NCBI GenBank assembly: GCA_017411385.1
Contig: JAFQQF010000013.1
Span: 1 to 64,000, forward strand
Source of the DNA: Ruminococcus sp.
GTDB taxonomy: Bacteria; Bacillota; Clostridia; Oscillospirales; Acutalibacteraceae
DNA length: 64,000 bases
Direction: 5' to 3'
Part shown: positions 40,067-48,496 of the stretch, piece after piece
Layout of the letters: the number at the start of each line of letters is the position of its first letter
How positions within the stretch are numbered: position 1 is the stretch's first letter
The notes under the pieces: generated by a model
Database searches by the model: none
Told to the model about the DNA's origin: nothing
Seen by the model: the letters and a program-made list of their open reading frames with translations, nothing else
Program-made: the position numbers and the translations under genes

Positions 40067-40072
40067 TATAAT
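40067..40072 (+). promoter_or_regulatory. -10 box of the two-component operon
   Basis: A perfect TATAAT lies about 40 bases before the response-regulator ATG. The -35 position is poor and falls inside the inverted repeat, which would fit a promoter that needs an activator. Confidence 0.45.
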
Positions 40073-40110
40073 ATAATATGATATAATAAATAATATGGAG
40101 GCGATGTGAT

Positions 40111-40803
40111 ATGAGTAACGGTACTAAAGTTCTCTTGGTAGAGGATGATGACAAGCTCCGCAATACAATACAGGACTATTTGCAAATGAATTGCTTTTCG
40201 GTAACCGCCTGTGCCGACGGAACCTCTGCTCTTTACTGTTTTGAAAACGAAGCTCCCTTTAACATAGTTCTCCTCGACGGAATGTTGCCGGATATCGACG
40301 GCTTTGATGTTTTAACAAAAATAAGAGAAACATCTGATGTCCCCGTTATAATTTTGTCTGCACGAGAAAGCGAAAGAGACCAGCTACGCGGTTTTCATCT
40401 GGGAGCAGATAATTACATAACAAAACCGTTTCTTTTAAGCGTTCTGAAAGAACACATAAACGCATTGCTCACCCGCTCAGGGCATACGAAGGAAAACAAA
40501 ACACACCTCACAAGAGGAGCTTTGAAGCTTAACACAGCCCATCGCAAAGTATATTTAGACGGAAGGCTCATAAACACCACACCGCGAGAATACGACCTGC
40601 TTCTCTTTTTTATGGAAAACGAGCGTATCGTTATGAGCCGTGACACCATCCTTGACCGAGTATGGGGTGACAGCTATTTTGGCGATTTGCGCACCGTTGA
40701 CACCATCGTAAAACAGCTGAGAAAAAAGCTTAACGGACACAACAACTACATTGTGTCCGTCTATGGAATAGGATATAAATTTGAGGTTAGCGATGAAAAA
40801 TAA
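40111..40803 (+). CDS. OmpR/PhoB-type response regulator
   Basis: The start follows ATGGAGGCGATGTGAT. The receiver domain (1-115) has the acidic pocket EDDD at 11-14, the phospho-acceptor D56 in VLLDGMLPDIDG, and the conserved Lys in YITKPF. The winged-helix domain (about 130-225) has TPREYDLLLFF and the C-terminal GIGYKFE hairpin. Length 230 is normal. It overlaps the kinase gene by 11 bases and is divergent from the UGSC/DGLP cluster, the most obvious target. Other targets among the surface proteins are possible. Confidence 0.95.
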   Translation: MSNGTKVLLVEDDDKLRNTIQDYLQMNCFSVTACADGTSALYCFENEAPFNIVLLDGMLPDIDGFDVLTKIRETSDVPVIILSARESERDQLRGFHLGADNYITKPFLLSVLKEHINALLTRSGHTKENKTHLTRGALKLNTAHRKVYLDGRLINTTPREYDLLLFFMENERIVMSRDTILDRVWGDSYFGDLRTVDTIVKQLRKKLNGHNNYIVSVYGIGYKFEVSDEK

Positions 40804-42241
40804 ACTTACGGTTAAACTTATTATAGTGATTGTTCTGTCCATTACATTGCTGGCAGGCATTATGGCTCCAATCTACTTTTATCTTCAGCCCAGAATGTAT
40901 ATAAAGCAGGAATCGCGCTATGTTTCTGATTTTTCTCAGAAGCTAAAAGCGGTTGAACCTTTTAACAGCGATACAATCAAAGAATTTTTTGTAGAATCCG
41001 GCGTAACATACAGAGTATATGTATTTACCGAAGAATTCGAACCGATTTTCACTTCATTCGAAATGGGAAACAATAAAAAATTCCTACATAAACTTTTCGG
41101 CGACAAGATGGACCGTTTCCGTGAAACCTCCAAGCCATCCTATGCAAAGATAGACGATGAATCCGCTATAAGATTGTATACCCGTTGCACCATTGACGGC
41201 AAAACATATTATATCAACATAAAAAACAACTTAAGCGGTGTCGGCAAGGTATTCGAATTATCTAACCGAGTTTTAGGCTATGTAGTTATTGGTTATCTCA
41301 TAATCTGTTCGATAGTACTTTATTTTGCTATATCGCCGTCAATGAAAGCGCTGAAAAAGGTAACTGACGTAGCAACAAACATCTCAAAAAACAATCTTTC
41401 TGTTCGTTACCAAGGCAAAATATATAAAAATGAAATCGGCGCTCTTGCACTCAGCATAAACAAAATGGCTGACACCATTCAGGATAATATCAATACCCTT
41501 GAAAATTACAACTTTGTTCTGCGCGAAGACCATCGGTATATGATGGAATATGAGCACTCGCGACGCATATTGCTTCGGAACATTACCCACGACTTAAAAA
41601 CGCCCCTTGCGGTTATATCCAGTCAGGTTGAAATGATACGCACCTGCGAGGAACAAGAGAAAAAAGATTATTATTACGAATCAGCCATGGAAGAAATCAG
41701 CAAGATGAGCCATATGATAAGCGAAGTTCTGCAGATGACCGTGGACGAACGCCGTATCATATTCAAAGAATCTCAACCGCTGAACGTAAGTGATGTTATT
41801 ACTGAGCTTTGCGATAACAACAGTGCCTACATTAAGTCCTGTGACTTAATGTTAATTAAGGATATCACACCAAATCTTGAGATAAACACTATAAAAGATT
41901 ATATGGAGTTTGTATTCAGGAACTACCTTGCCAATGCTGTTCAGAATGCAACAAAAGCCTCAACAATCACTGTGTCCCTCAAAGAGTCAAATGGCGCAAT
42001 ACGATTAGCAATTGAGAACGAAGGCAAACGCATCTCCGATGAACTGAAGGACAAAATCTGGACAGAAACCTTTACAACCTCACCCCAGGGTAAAGAAAAC
42101 AGCGGTCTTGGACTTTATATCGTCAAAGAAATATCCCTTATGGAGCACACTGTGTGCGGCTTTACTAATACAGAAACAGGTGTACGATTCTGGTTTGATT
42201 TTACAGATTGTTCCGAAAAAAATGAGTATACGATATTTTAA
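40793..42241 (+). CDS. Membrane sensor histidine kinase, partner of the response regulator
   Basis: I place the start at ATG 40793, six bases after GAGG and overlapping the response-regulator stop; an in-frame TTG at 40781 is less likely. Two membrane helices (LIIVIVLSITLLAGIMAPIYF and VLGYVVIGYLIICSIVLYF) flank an extracytoplasmic sensor of about 120 residues. A HAMP linker, a HisKA domain with the phospho-His in ITHDLKTP (about H266) and an HATPase domain follow, the last with N-box RNYLANAVQNA and G-box NSGLGLYIVKEI. The 482-residue length is typical of the family. The sensed signal is unknown, since the sensor resembles no family I recognise. Confidence 0.95.
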   Translation: MKNKLTVKLIIVIVLSITLLAGIMAPIYFYLQPRMYIKQESRYVSDFSQKLKAVEPFNSDTIKEFFVESGVTYRVYVFTEEFEPIFTSFEMGNNKKFLHKLFGDKMDRFRETSKPSYAKIDDESAIRLYTRCTIDGKTYYINIKNNLSGVGKVFELSNRVLGYVVIGYLIICSIVLYFAISPSMKALKKVTDVATNISKNNLSVRYQGKIYKNEIGALALSINKMADTIQDNINTLENYNFVLREDHRYMMEYEHSRRILLRNITHDLKTPLAVISSQVEMIRTCEEQEKKDYYYESAMEEISKMSHMISEVLQMTVDERRIIFKESQPLNVSDVITELCDNNSAYIKSCDLMLIKDITPNLEINTIKDYMEFVFRNYLANAVQNATKASTITVSLKESNGAIRLAIENEGKRISDELKDKIWTETFTTSPQGKENSGLGLYIVKEISLMEHTVCGFTNTETGVRFWFDFTDCSEKNEYTIF

Positions 42242-42272
42242 GAAATATCAGTTATCAACAACGATAAACAAC

Positions 42273-42310
42273 AAAAACACAGGGCATCGTTTCTGATGTC
42301 CTGTGTTTTT
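42273..42310 (+). terminator. Terminator of the two-component operon
   Basis: AAAAACACAGGGCATC and GATGTCCTGTGTTTTT pair with one G-T step around a 6-base loop and end in T residues on the plus strand. Confidence 0.85.
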
Positions 42311-42369
42311 CTTTGTTCAGAACATGAATATATCCCTTTGCAGCAGGAGTTTAGCAGAGATATAAAATT

Positions 42370-42401
42370 AACCCCTCTGCATTTTATTTTGCAGAGGGGT
42401 T
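42370..42401 (-). terminator. Terminator downstream of the first dockerin gene
   Basis: AACCCCTCTGC and GCAGAGGGGTT form the same 11-bp stem as at 31699-31731. On the minus strand it is followed by AATTTTAT, a weaker T-tract than at the other copy. Confidence 0.7.
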
Positions 42402-42412
42402 AGCCTGAGAGT

Positions 42413-44128
42413 TTAGTTATTCTCTTTTGAAACTATTGGTTCACCAATGGGGAATCCTGTGTCAAGACCTGCAATATGCTTCTGGATAGCAGTTGCATCC
42501 TTGATGTTAACAATGGTGCTTGCATCAACATCTGCAAGCTTAACCCCTGTTTCGGTAAGAGTGATAAGTCCTGCAATATGCTTTTGAATAGCCGTTGCAT
42601 CCTTAATATTTACGTTGTTGTCTTCGTTAGCATCGCCCAATATTCCCACGTAAACGGGCTCGGAAGGATTTGTGGGATTTGAAGGCTTGTTGGGAGTTGT
42701 TTTTTCCTCGTAGGTAAACTCGCAAGCAATAGACATCTGCTTATTGTCAGACAAATTCTCGACAACCTCTGCAGGCATACCGTTGATTGCAGCAGTAACA
42801 TCAACACGGCCGCTGTTATCTACTCTGAATTCATATCCATACTCAGACTCAATCCACATCTGCATACGATATGTATGGCCGTCAATAAAATCAGTACCCG
42901 CCGGGACATATTTACCGTCTAATGTCATATCATTCCACGTTGTGGATTTTACACATACACCGGGAGTAACTGTAACAGGAGTATACATAGGTCGCACCCA
43001 GTTTTCCAGCTTGTCAAAATCAACGCTTACCTCCGTAAGTATCTGAGGCGTTACTATATCTACAACGTATGACTGTGTACGGGTTCCCAATACGTCCAGT
43101 GTAGGAGACATCAGGCAAATTTTCTGCTCCAACGTATATCTTCCTTCTTCGTTGATAAGTAGTTCGGAAAGCTTTGCGGAAGTTCCTGTTATGTCATGCA
43201 CTTCTTTGCCGTTTTTTATAAGATTTGTTTCTCCGAAAAGATGGTAACCATTTTGGCTCATACTTGAGGGCAAGTCCTTGACTCCAAAGCTGAACTCGGT
43301 ATCCATATCCGAAGTACCAAGGCAAAAGGTACCCCCATAAACATCGTGTTCTCCCAGAGGAGCATTAGGTTTTCTCGACTCAAAGTCCAAAATCCCCTCA
43401 GGCAAAGTTCCCTTAAAAGATACTGTGTAAACACGGTCTGCATAATAAGCAATTGTTCCGTCGTCACTCTTTTCAGAATACACTTTGCAAATAATGCCAT
43501 CCACACTGCAATCAGAATTTTCATTGAAGGTATATCCCTTCGCAGGAGCAAGGTAGAATCTGCACTTGTATTTACCCTCAACATAAATATCCGTACTCTT
43601 CATCAGCGGAGCAGATGAACTGTTTATTGGTCCATACCACACCATCGAACTCAGGTCGTATTGTTCGCTCAGAATATCATCAGTTCTGTATTTGGGACCG
43701 CATCCAAAAACAGGAGCATCCACACCTACAACATATGCCCTGCTGATCACCTTAGGGTCAAGGAAGGTAAAATGGAAAACCTGACTGTAAACCTTGCCGC
43801 CGTTATAGGTAATCTTGCAACGGAAATCAAGAGAATCAAGTTCTCCTGATGCCAAAAGCTTAAAATGGTTTGTTTTTGTTCCGATGTAATACTCGTTATC
43901 ATCAAGATCTACAGGGTCAAATGTACTGTCAAAAAAACCTGCCTGCCATTGATAAGTTACATTGGTGGCTCCTGTAACCTTCAGCTTGATTTCTCCGAAA
44001 GAACCCATATAGGGAGTGATTTCCAGACTTTCAACAGATACAACAGGTGCTGCCTGTGCTGTCATTACAGACACAGCACACATTATCATCAAAAGACTAA
44101 GAATAAGTGAAAGAACTCGTTTAACCAT
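42413..44128 (-). CDS. Secreted dockerin protein with Ig-like beta modules (571 residues)
   Basis: The signal peptide (MVKRVLSLILSLLMIMCAVSVMTAQA) is followed by about 450 residues of beta-rich sequence with no recognised catalytic site. One copy of the 'F-x-x-G-x-x-Y-R-x-x-x-W' module is seen near the end (DFIDGHTYRMQMWIESEYGYEFRVDN, quoted in part: DFIDGHTYRMQMW). A Pro/Asn linker (NKPSNPTNPSEP) leads to a type I dockerin with two near-identical VNIKDATAIQKHIAGL halves. The start lies 5 bases after the stop of the 661-residue gene, whose last codons hold the AAGGAG ribosome site, so the pair is translationally coupled. It is likely an exported complex component that binds a ligand; the role is unknown. 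Confidence 0.88.
   Translation of the reverse strand: MVKRVLSLILSLLMIMCAVSVMTAQAAPVVSVESLEITPYMGSFGEIKLKVTGATNVTYQWQAGFFDSTFDPVDLDDNEYYIGTKTNHFKLLASGELDSLDFRCKITYNGGKVYSQVFHFTFLDPKVISRAYVVGVDAPVFGCGPKYRTDDILSEQYDLSSMVWYGPINSSSAPLMKSTDIYVEGKYKCRFYLAPAKGYTFNENSDCSVDGIICKVYSEKSDDGTIAYYADRVYTVSFKGTLPEGILDFESRKPNAPLGEHDVYGGTFCLGTSDMDTEFSFGVKDLPSSMSQNGYHLFGETNLIKNGKEVHDITGTSAKLSELLINEEGRYTLEQKICLMSPTLDVLGTRTQSYVVDIVTPQILTEVSVDFDKLENWVRPMYTPVTVTPGVCVKSTTWNDMTLDGKYVPAGTDFIDGHTYRMQMWIESEYGYEFRVDNSGRVDVTAAINGMPAEVVENLSDNKQMSIACEFTYEEKTTPNKPSNPTNPSEPVYVGILGDANEDNNVNIKDATAIQKHIAGLITLTETGVKLADVDASTIVNIKDATAIQKHIAGLDTGFPIGEPIVSKENN
42456..42692 (-). repeat. Dockerin 3'-end direct repeat, copy A
   Basis: This segment encodes the NPSEP linker and dockerin of the 571-residue protein. 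I count about eight mismatches against the copy at 44159-44397, so roughly 97 percent identity including third codon positions. Confidence 0.85.
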
Positions 44129-44133
44129 AATAG

Positions 44134-46119
44134 TTAAATCTCCTTTCCAATATCAAAGCCTGTGTCAAGACCTGCAATATGCTTCTGAATAGCAGTTGCA
44201 TCCTTGATGTTAACAATGGTGCTTGCATCAACATCGGCAAGCTTAACCCCTGTTTCGGTAAGGGAGATAAGTCCTGCAATGTGCTTTTGAATAGCGGTTG
44301 CATCCTTAATATTTACGTTGCTGTCTTCGTTAGCATCGCCCAATATTCCCACGTAAACTGGCTCGGAAGGATTTGTGGGATTTGAAGGCTTGTTGGGGTT
44401 TTCCTCACAAGGAGAGAACACAAATCCAAGCTCCAGTTTGGTTTCATCGTGAGATCCGTATTCTATAGCATCGCTTCCGTTGATGTAGCCTATGGCTTCA
44501 TTGTAACCGTCTATCATCAGAAAAGCATAGTTTTCTTCCGCTTCGACTAACACATCCACTCGGTATATTCTACCTTTCCGGAAGGTATCATTCTCTGACA
44601 TCAGAACTCCTCTGCTCTCGGTGACATCGTACCACTGAACTTTTGCTACATCACAACCCTGTGTTGCGCAAGAAGCCTCTGTGTCGGGATATTCACCCTC
44701 AAGAGGTTCATCTATTCCTTCTATATACGCAGCATCAATAATTGTTGTTTCCTGCTCTTTTTCAAGAGGCTCGTAATATATCCGCACTATATCCTCGTAT
44801 GTTGACAGGTCTGAATTTGTTACAACACAGCGGATGATGTAGCTTGTTGCACCCTCAGGTCGCTCCTGCAGCTTACAGTGAGAAACATTATAAGCATCGC
44901 CGATATGAGTCCACTGTGTGTCCTCACCCTGATAATCAGACTCATCGCACATATACCAGTTTACATACTGATGGTCAATGGTACGGTTTTTAAGTTCAAG
45001 AAGAGGTGACTCTTTCTCTGTTTCCGGCACAAGGATTGTATCTATCCTGCTGAGAATATCATCAAAATCCTCTTTATGAAGCTCGTATACAGATTTGCCG
45101 TAGCTATTTACAATTTCTTTATCACACAGACCTATCAATCTGTAATAATAATCGAGGTTTTCAGAGATAATCATGGGAGGCGCTGTTACCGCGTAATATC
45201 CTCCTGTGTAATCGTCAATTGTTTCGGAAAAGTATTTTTTGGAAACACCGCTTAAGAACATCTGATCTCTTGAATTCAGACATTTTGAAAGGACTGTTCC
45301 CTCGGCAACAACAACTCTGCCCCAACCGTTGTTGCAGTAAGCAAAGCCTGTGCTTTTGCTGTTTTTGGTTACATAAAAGTTACCGCCCAACACATACACT
45401 CTTGGGAAAAGGCAACCGTAATTTAAGAAATTGTCAAAAGGAGTTACATCTATGCTACTGTATTTACCATAGAAATCACCGCCAAAAACAACCACTTGGG
45501 GTACCTCGTACACATAAGCATTGTGACCGACAGATATGGTGTCACCGCCCCAAGAGGCACTTGAATCAAAGGTACCGTCGTAGATATATGTATATCCGCT
45601 TGTAGTACGGATTACACTGCATTCGCCCTGCTCGTAGGGTGAAAGTATCTCGTAGTAGCCGCCAAGTATTTCAAGCTCACCGCCTTCGTTGAAAAAAACA
45701 GCCTTACTGGATGAGGAGTACCCCTCAGAAAAAGAGCAGTATCCTGTCTGTGCGGAGGATGTATCCATGATAGTCATAGTCGCATCCGAACGGACACGGA
45801 ACAGTGCACAGTCGTTACCCAGAGTGCTTCTCTGAATGCTGTAGCCGTTAAGGTCAAGGTTAAAACACGCACCTGAAGGAATAACAATTTCCATATCGTT
45901 CTTGTTATCCACCTGCTCAATATCAGCATTAAGGATATATCTGTAACCTTTTTGTGCCTTTTTTGCGTGATCCATAAGCTGGTCGTAGGTTTCGATGTAA
46001 TATACAGGATCCTCCCCTGAAGGTACAAGCACCATTTCCTTTGCCGATACCGAGAAAGGTACTGCAGAAATAAACACCACAAGGCTCAGCAGAACACATA
46101 AAAAACTTTTAAACTTCAT
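44134..46119 (-). CDS. Secreted dockerin protein with an N-terminal beta-helix-like domain (661 residues)
   Basis: The signal peptide (MKFKSFLCVLLSLVVFISAVPFSVSA) is followed at about 30-330 by a pattern of short strands and turns (GGEL-EILGGYYEIL, VVVFGGDFYG, VYVLGGNFYV) typical of a pectate-lyase-like parallel beta-helix. Residues about 340-470 are unassigned. One 'P-x-x-G-x-x-P ... VQWYDV ... F-x-x-G' module (about 480-590) precedes the NKPSNPTNPSEP linker and the C-terminal type I dockerin. No catalytic residues of polysaccharide lyases can be picked out, so it may bind rather than cut. The gene heads a coupled pair with the 571-residue gene. A terminator upstream (46157-46190) separates it from the next dockerin gene. 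Confidence 0.87.
   Translation of the reverse strand: MKFKSFLCVLLSLVVFISAVPFSVSAKEMVLVPSGEDPVYYIETYDQLMDHAKKAQKGYRYILNADIEQVDNKNDMEIVIPSGACFNLDLNGYSIQRSTLGNDCALFRVRSDATMTIMDTSSAQTGYCSFSEGYSSSSKAVFFNEGGELEILGGYYEILSPYEQGECSVIRTTSGYTYIYDGTFDSSASWGGDTISVGHNAYVYEVPQVVVFGGDFYGKYSSIDVTPFDNFLNYGCLFPRVYVLGGNFYVTKNSKSTGFAYCNNGWGRVVVAEGTVLSKCLNSRDQMFLSGVSKKYFSETIDDYTGGYYAVTAPPMIISENLDYYYRLIGLCDKEIVNSYGKSVYELHKEDFDDILSRIDTILVPETEKESPLLELKNRTIDHQYVNWYMCDESDYQGEDTQWTHIGDAYNVSHCKLQERPEGATSYIIRCVVTNSDLSTYEDIVRIYYEPLEKEQETTIIDAAYIEGIDEPLEGEYPDTEASCATQGCDVAKVQWYDVTESRGVLMSENDTFRKGRIYRVDVLVEAEENYAFLMIDGYNEAIGYINGSDAIEYGSHDETKLELGFVFSPCEENPNKPSNPTNPSEPVYVGILGDANEDSNVNIKDATAIQKHIAGLISLTETGVKLADVDASTIVNIKDATAIQKHIAGLDTGFDIGKEI
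44151..44397 (-). repeat. Dockerin 3'-end direct repeat, copy B
   Basis: This segment encodes the linker and dockerin of the 661-residue protein. It is almost identical to copies A and C; homology stops abruptly inside the coding sequence upstream of the Pro/Asn linker. Confidence 0.85.
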
Positions 46120-46156
46120 ACATATTCCTCCTTAAAAGAGAATACTGTTATTTGCA

Positions 46157-46190
46157 AAACAGGCGGTGACGAAATTTTCACCGCCTGTTT
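46157..46190 (-). terminator. Terminator between dockerin genes
   Basis: AAACAGGCGGTGA and TCACCGCCTGTTT pair perfectly around 8 bases. On the minus strand a TTTGCAAAT stretch follows. Confidence 0.82.
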
Positions 46191-46250
46191 CTATTATACT
46201 ATCAAAACACAATAATGGCAAATCAAGAAATCAATATATTATGCTAAGCA

Positions 46251-48050
46251 TCAGATTTCCTTATCAATATCAAAGCCTGTGTCAAGACCTGCAATATGCT
46301 TCTGGATAGCGGTTGCATCCTTGATGTTAACAATGGTGCTTGCATCAACATCGGCAAGCTTAACCCCTGTTTCGGTAAGGGGGGCAAGTCCTGCAATGTG
46401 CTTTTGAATAGCCGTTGCATCCTTGACATTTACGTTGCTGTCTTCGTTAGCATCGCCCAATATTCCCACATAAACGGGCTCGGAGGGATTTGTGGGATTT
46501 TCCGCACAAGGTGCAAAGGTGTACCCTAACTCAAGGTAAGTATCATCGTAGGAGCTGTAAGCATCCGCTCTTTCTCCGTTGATGGTACCCTCAGCAATAT
46601 TAGCTCCTATATCATCAACCTCAAAAACGTGGTTACCCTCGGCATCTACACGCACGACAGCTTCATATTTTCTGCCTGCTTCAAAAGCATCTCCCTCGTT
46701 CATAAGAACGCCTCTGCCTTCGGTAACATCGTACCACTCCACCTTGGATACATTACAGCCCTGAGTTGTGCAGAAAGCATCATAGACGGGGTTGTTGCCT
46801 GCTACAGGTGCCACAACGTCAACAACCTCTACAAAGGAAATCACATTATCCGCAGAGAGAGTATATCTGACAAAAAGCTCCGCAGAAATCTCAGAGCCCG
46901 GCACAATTACATCTGCCTGAAGACCGCCCACAAGTGCCATAATATCAATGTACCCATCCTCATCGGTTGAGAACTTGTAGTTATCGTTTGCTCTTAACCA
47001 AACCTGAAGCTCATAGGTGTGACCTGCTTTGAAGGTATCGTCTGCTTTGAGGTTCACTTCCGTGGACTCTGTAACATCTGTCCAGAAAACTCCGTTTATG
47101 CAGAATTTGTCGTTTGCAGGAGTAACATCAAAATCGGGAGTTGAGCCAACTGTTGGTTCTGTAACCCCTGTAACCTCAACGTAAGAAACCTCTTCTCTGA
47201 TGTCGCCGTAAACTACCCGTGCAACACGAATATGGTACTTATCGTTTTTTCCTGCAGTTTCCGAGATACCCTCTTTGCCGTTGATTATTGCATTGACTTC
47301 GGCTTTATCATTTTTGGTTGCAAAGTAATAGTCGCCAATGGTGGTAAGTACAATGTTAACCTCGTAGATACCATCCTCTTTGAAGGTATGAGAAGGGTCA
47401 AGGAAGGTCTGGTTTACGCAGTCATACCATGCAACACTCTCGATATAGTAAGGAGAGTCTGATTCATCCCCAACTACACCGCCTGTAAGTATCTCAACAT
47501 CATACGAAGGATATCCGCCTGCCACAGGCTCTTCTACGTTAACCTCTACCTCTGAAATCTCATAGTTATAATCGCAAGGCTCAAAAGTGAACTCAACAAA
47601 AGCCCGTTTTTTACCTGTCAGATCATCAACAACATCCGCTGTTTCTCCATTGACAGTAGCACTTATAAAAGGTGTGTTGTAGTTATCAACACGGAACTCA
47701 TAACCATCATTTGCTACAAGCATGATAGTGAAAGTATAAATATGCCCTTTGACAAAAGTGTCCTCAGGGCTTACAACAGCACGAGCTGTTTCGTCGTACC
47801 ACCACTTTCCATCCACAACCTCAGGGTCGTCAGCAAGCTGGTCATCGTATGTATAAGCAGAGCTTGCAAGCTTGCCGGTATAATCAGGACACTCGCCTGC
47901 ATAGGGAGTGTGAACTCCATAAACAGATACCTCTTTAATTATATCTACATCCGATGAATTAGCCGCAAACACATTTACTGACAATGCTGACAAAAGCATC
48001 ATAATTACCAGTATCAAGCTCAGAACTTTAACCGATAATATTTTTTTCAT
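46251..48050 (-). CDS. Secreted dockerin protein made of four tandem beta modules (599 residues)
   Basis: AGGAGG precedes the ATG and the signal peptide is clear (MKKILSVKVLSLILVIMMLLSA). Four modules of about 120 residues follow. Each opens with E-V-x-V-x-x-V-x-x-P-x-x-G-x-x-P, then a V-x-W-x-D strand, an F-x-x-G-x-x-Y-x-x-x-V-x-L strand pair and a 'NGE/NGK' hairpin. I do not know a name for this module; it recurs once each in the 571- and 661-residue neighbours. An NPTNPSEP linker and a type I dockerin end the protein. With no catalytic signature, it is probably a ligand-binding or spacer component. Its start is 14 bases after the stop of a small lipoprotein gene, so it may be last in the operon starting at 50465. 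Confidence 0.87.
   Translation of the reverse strand: MKKILSVKVLSLILVIMMLLSALSVNVFAANSSDVDIIKEVSVYGVHTPYAGECPDYTGKLASSAYTYDDQLADDPEVVDGKWWYDETARAVVSPEDTFVKGHIYTFTIMLVANDGYEFRVDNYNTPFISATVNGETADVVDDLTGKKRAFVEFTFEPCDYNYEISEVEVNVEEPVAGGYPSYDVEILTGGVVGDESDSPYYIESVAWYDCVNQTFLDPSHTFKEDGIYEVNIVLTTIGDYYFATKNDKAEVNAIINGKEGISETAGKNDKYHIRVARVVYGDIREEVSYVEVTGVTEPTVGSTPDFDVTPANDKFCINGVFWTDVTESTEVNLKADDTFKAGHTYELQVWLRANDNYKFSTDEDGYIDIMALVGGLQADVIVPGSEISAELFVRYTLSADNVISFVEVVDVVAPVAGNNPVYDAFCTTQGCNVSKVEWYDVTEGRGVLMNEGDAFEAGRKYEAVVRVDAEGNHVFEVDDIGANIAEGTINGERADAYSSYDDTYLELGYTFAPCAENPTNPSEPVYVGILGDANEDSNVNVKDATAIQKHIAGLAPLTETGVKLADVDASTIVNIKDATAIQKHIAGLDTGFDIDKEI
46264..46501 (-). repeat. Dockerin 3'-end direct repeat, copy C
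   Basis: This is the third copy of the linker/dockerin-coding segment. It differs from copy B by a few scattered substitutions, among them those that give VNVKDAT and AGLAPLTE. Confidence 0.85.
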
Positions 48051-48064
48051 TTTATTTCCTCCTG

Positions 48065-48496
48065 TTAATCTGCTCTTGTAACCGTCAAATCCTCGGCTAC
48101 TTCAAGAGTTATTGAATATTCCTCCGGCTCGCAGGTCGGGTATTCGTAAACAAAGGTAACCTCTACTCTGCCTTCTTTAAGCCCAACAAAATACATATCG
48201 GCACCGCGGTCTTTCATCCCGCATTCATTTTCGGGTGTAGGTCTGACATAGCTATAGTACTCTACAATTCCTTCAGGCTCAAAAGTCAGATGAACGGCGC
48301 CGCCTGCAATTACTCCTTGACGAGAATAATAGTAAGCTTTTTCTTTATCAAAGGGATATTCAGGCTTTTTGCTGCAGCCGAAAAGGCTTGTCAAAAATCC
48401 CAGCATACAAATCACCGTCAGTATTCTTAGGCCCAAGGGTCTTTTGACTTTGGTGTGCGTATTCCCACCATTATGAACTGTTCCCACAAAAACCAC
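48065..48496 (-). CDS. Small lipoprotein of unknown function
   Basis: A lipobox (GFLTSLFGC) follows a short hydrophobic stretch, and after the Cys comes a mature domain of about 100 beta-rich residues with a Tyr-rich start (KAYYYSRQGV). The longest frame starts at a GTG at 48496 deep inside the upstream gene. A later start nearer the hydrophobic stretch (for instance a TTG at the end of the upstream gene) is equally possible, because no clear ribosome site decides. Overlap with the upstream reading frame by at least part of its last 70 bases suggests coupling. The family was not recognised. Confidence 0.7.
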   Translation of the reverse strand: MVFVGTVHNGGNTHTKVKRPLGLRILTVICMLGFLTSLFGCSKKPEYPFDKEKAYYYSRQGVIAGGAVHLTFEPEGIVEYYSYVRPTPENECGMKDRGADMYFVGLKEGRVEVTFVYEYPTCEPEEYSITLEVAEDLTVTRAD

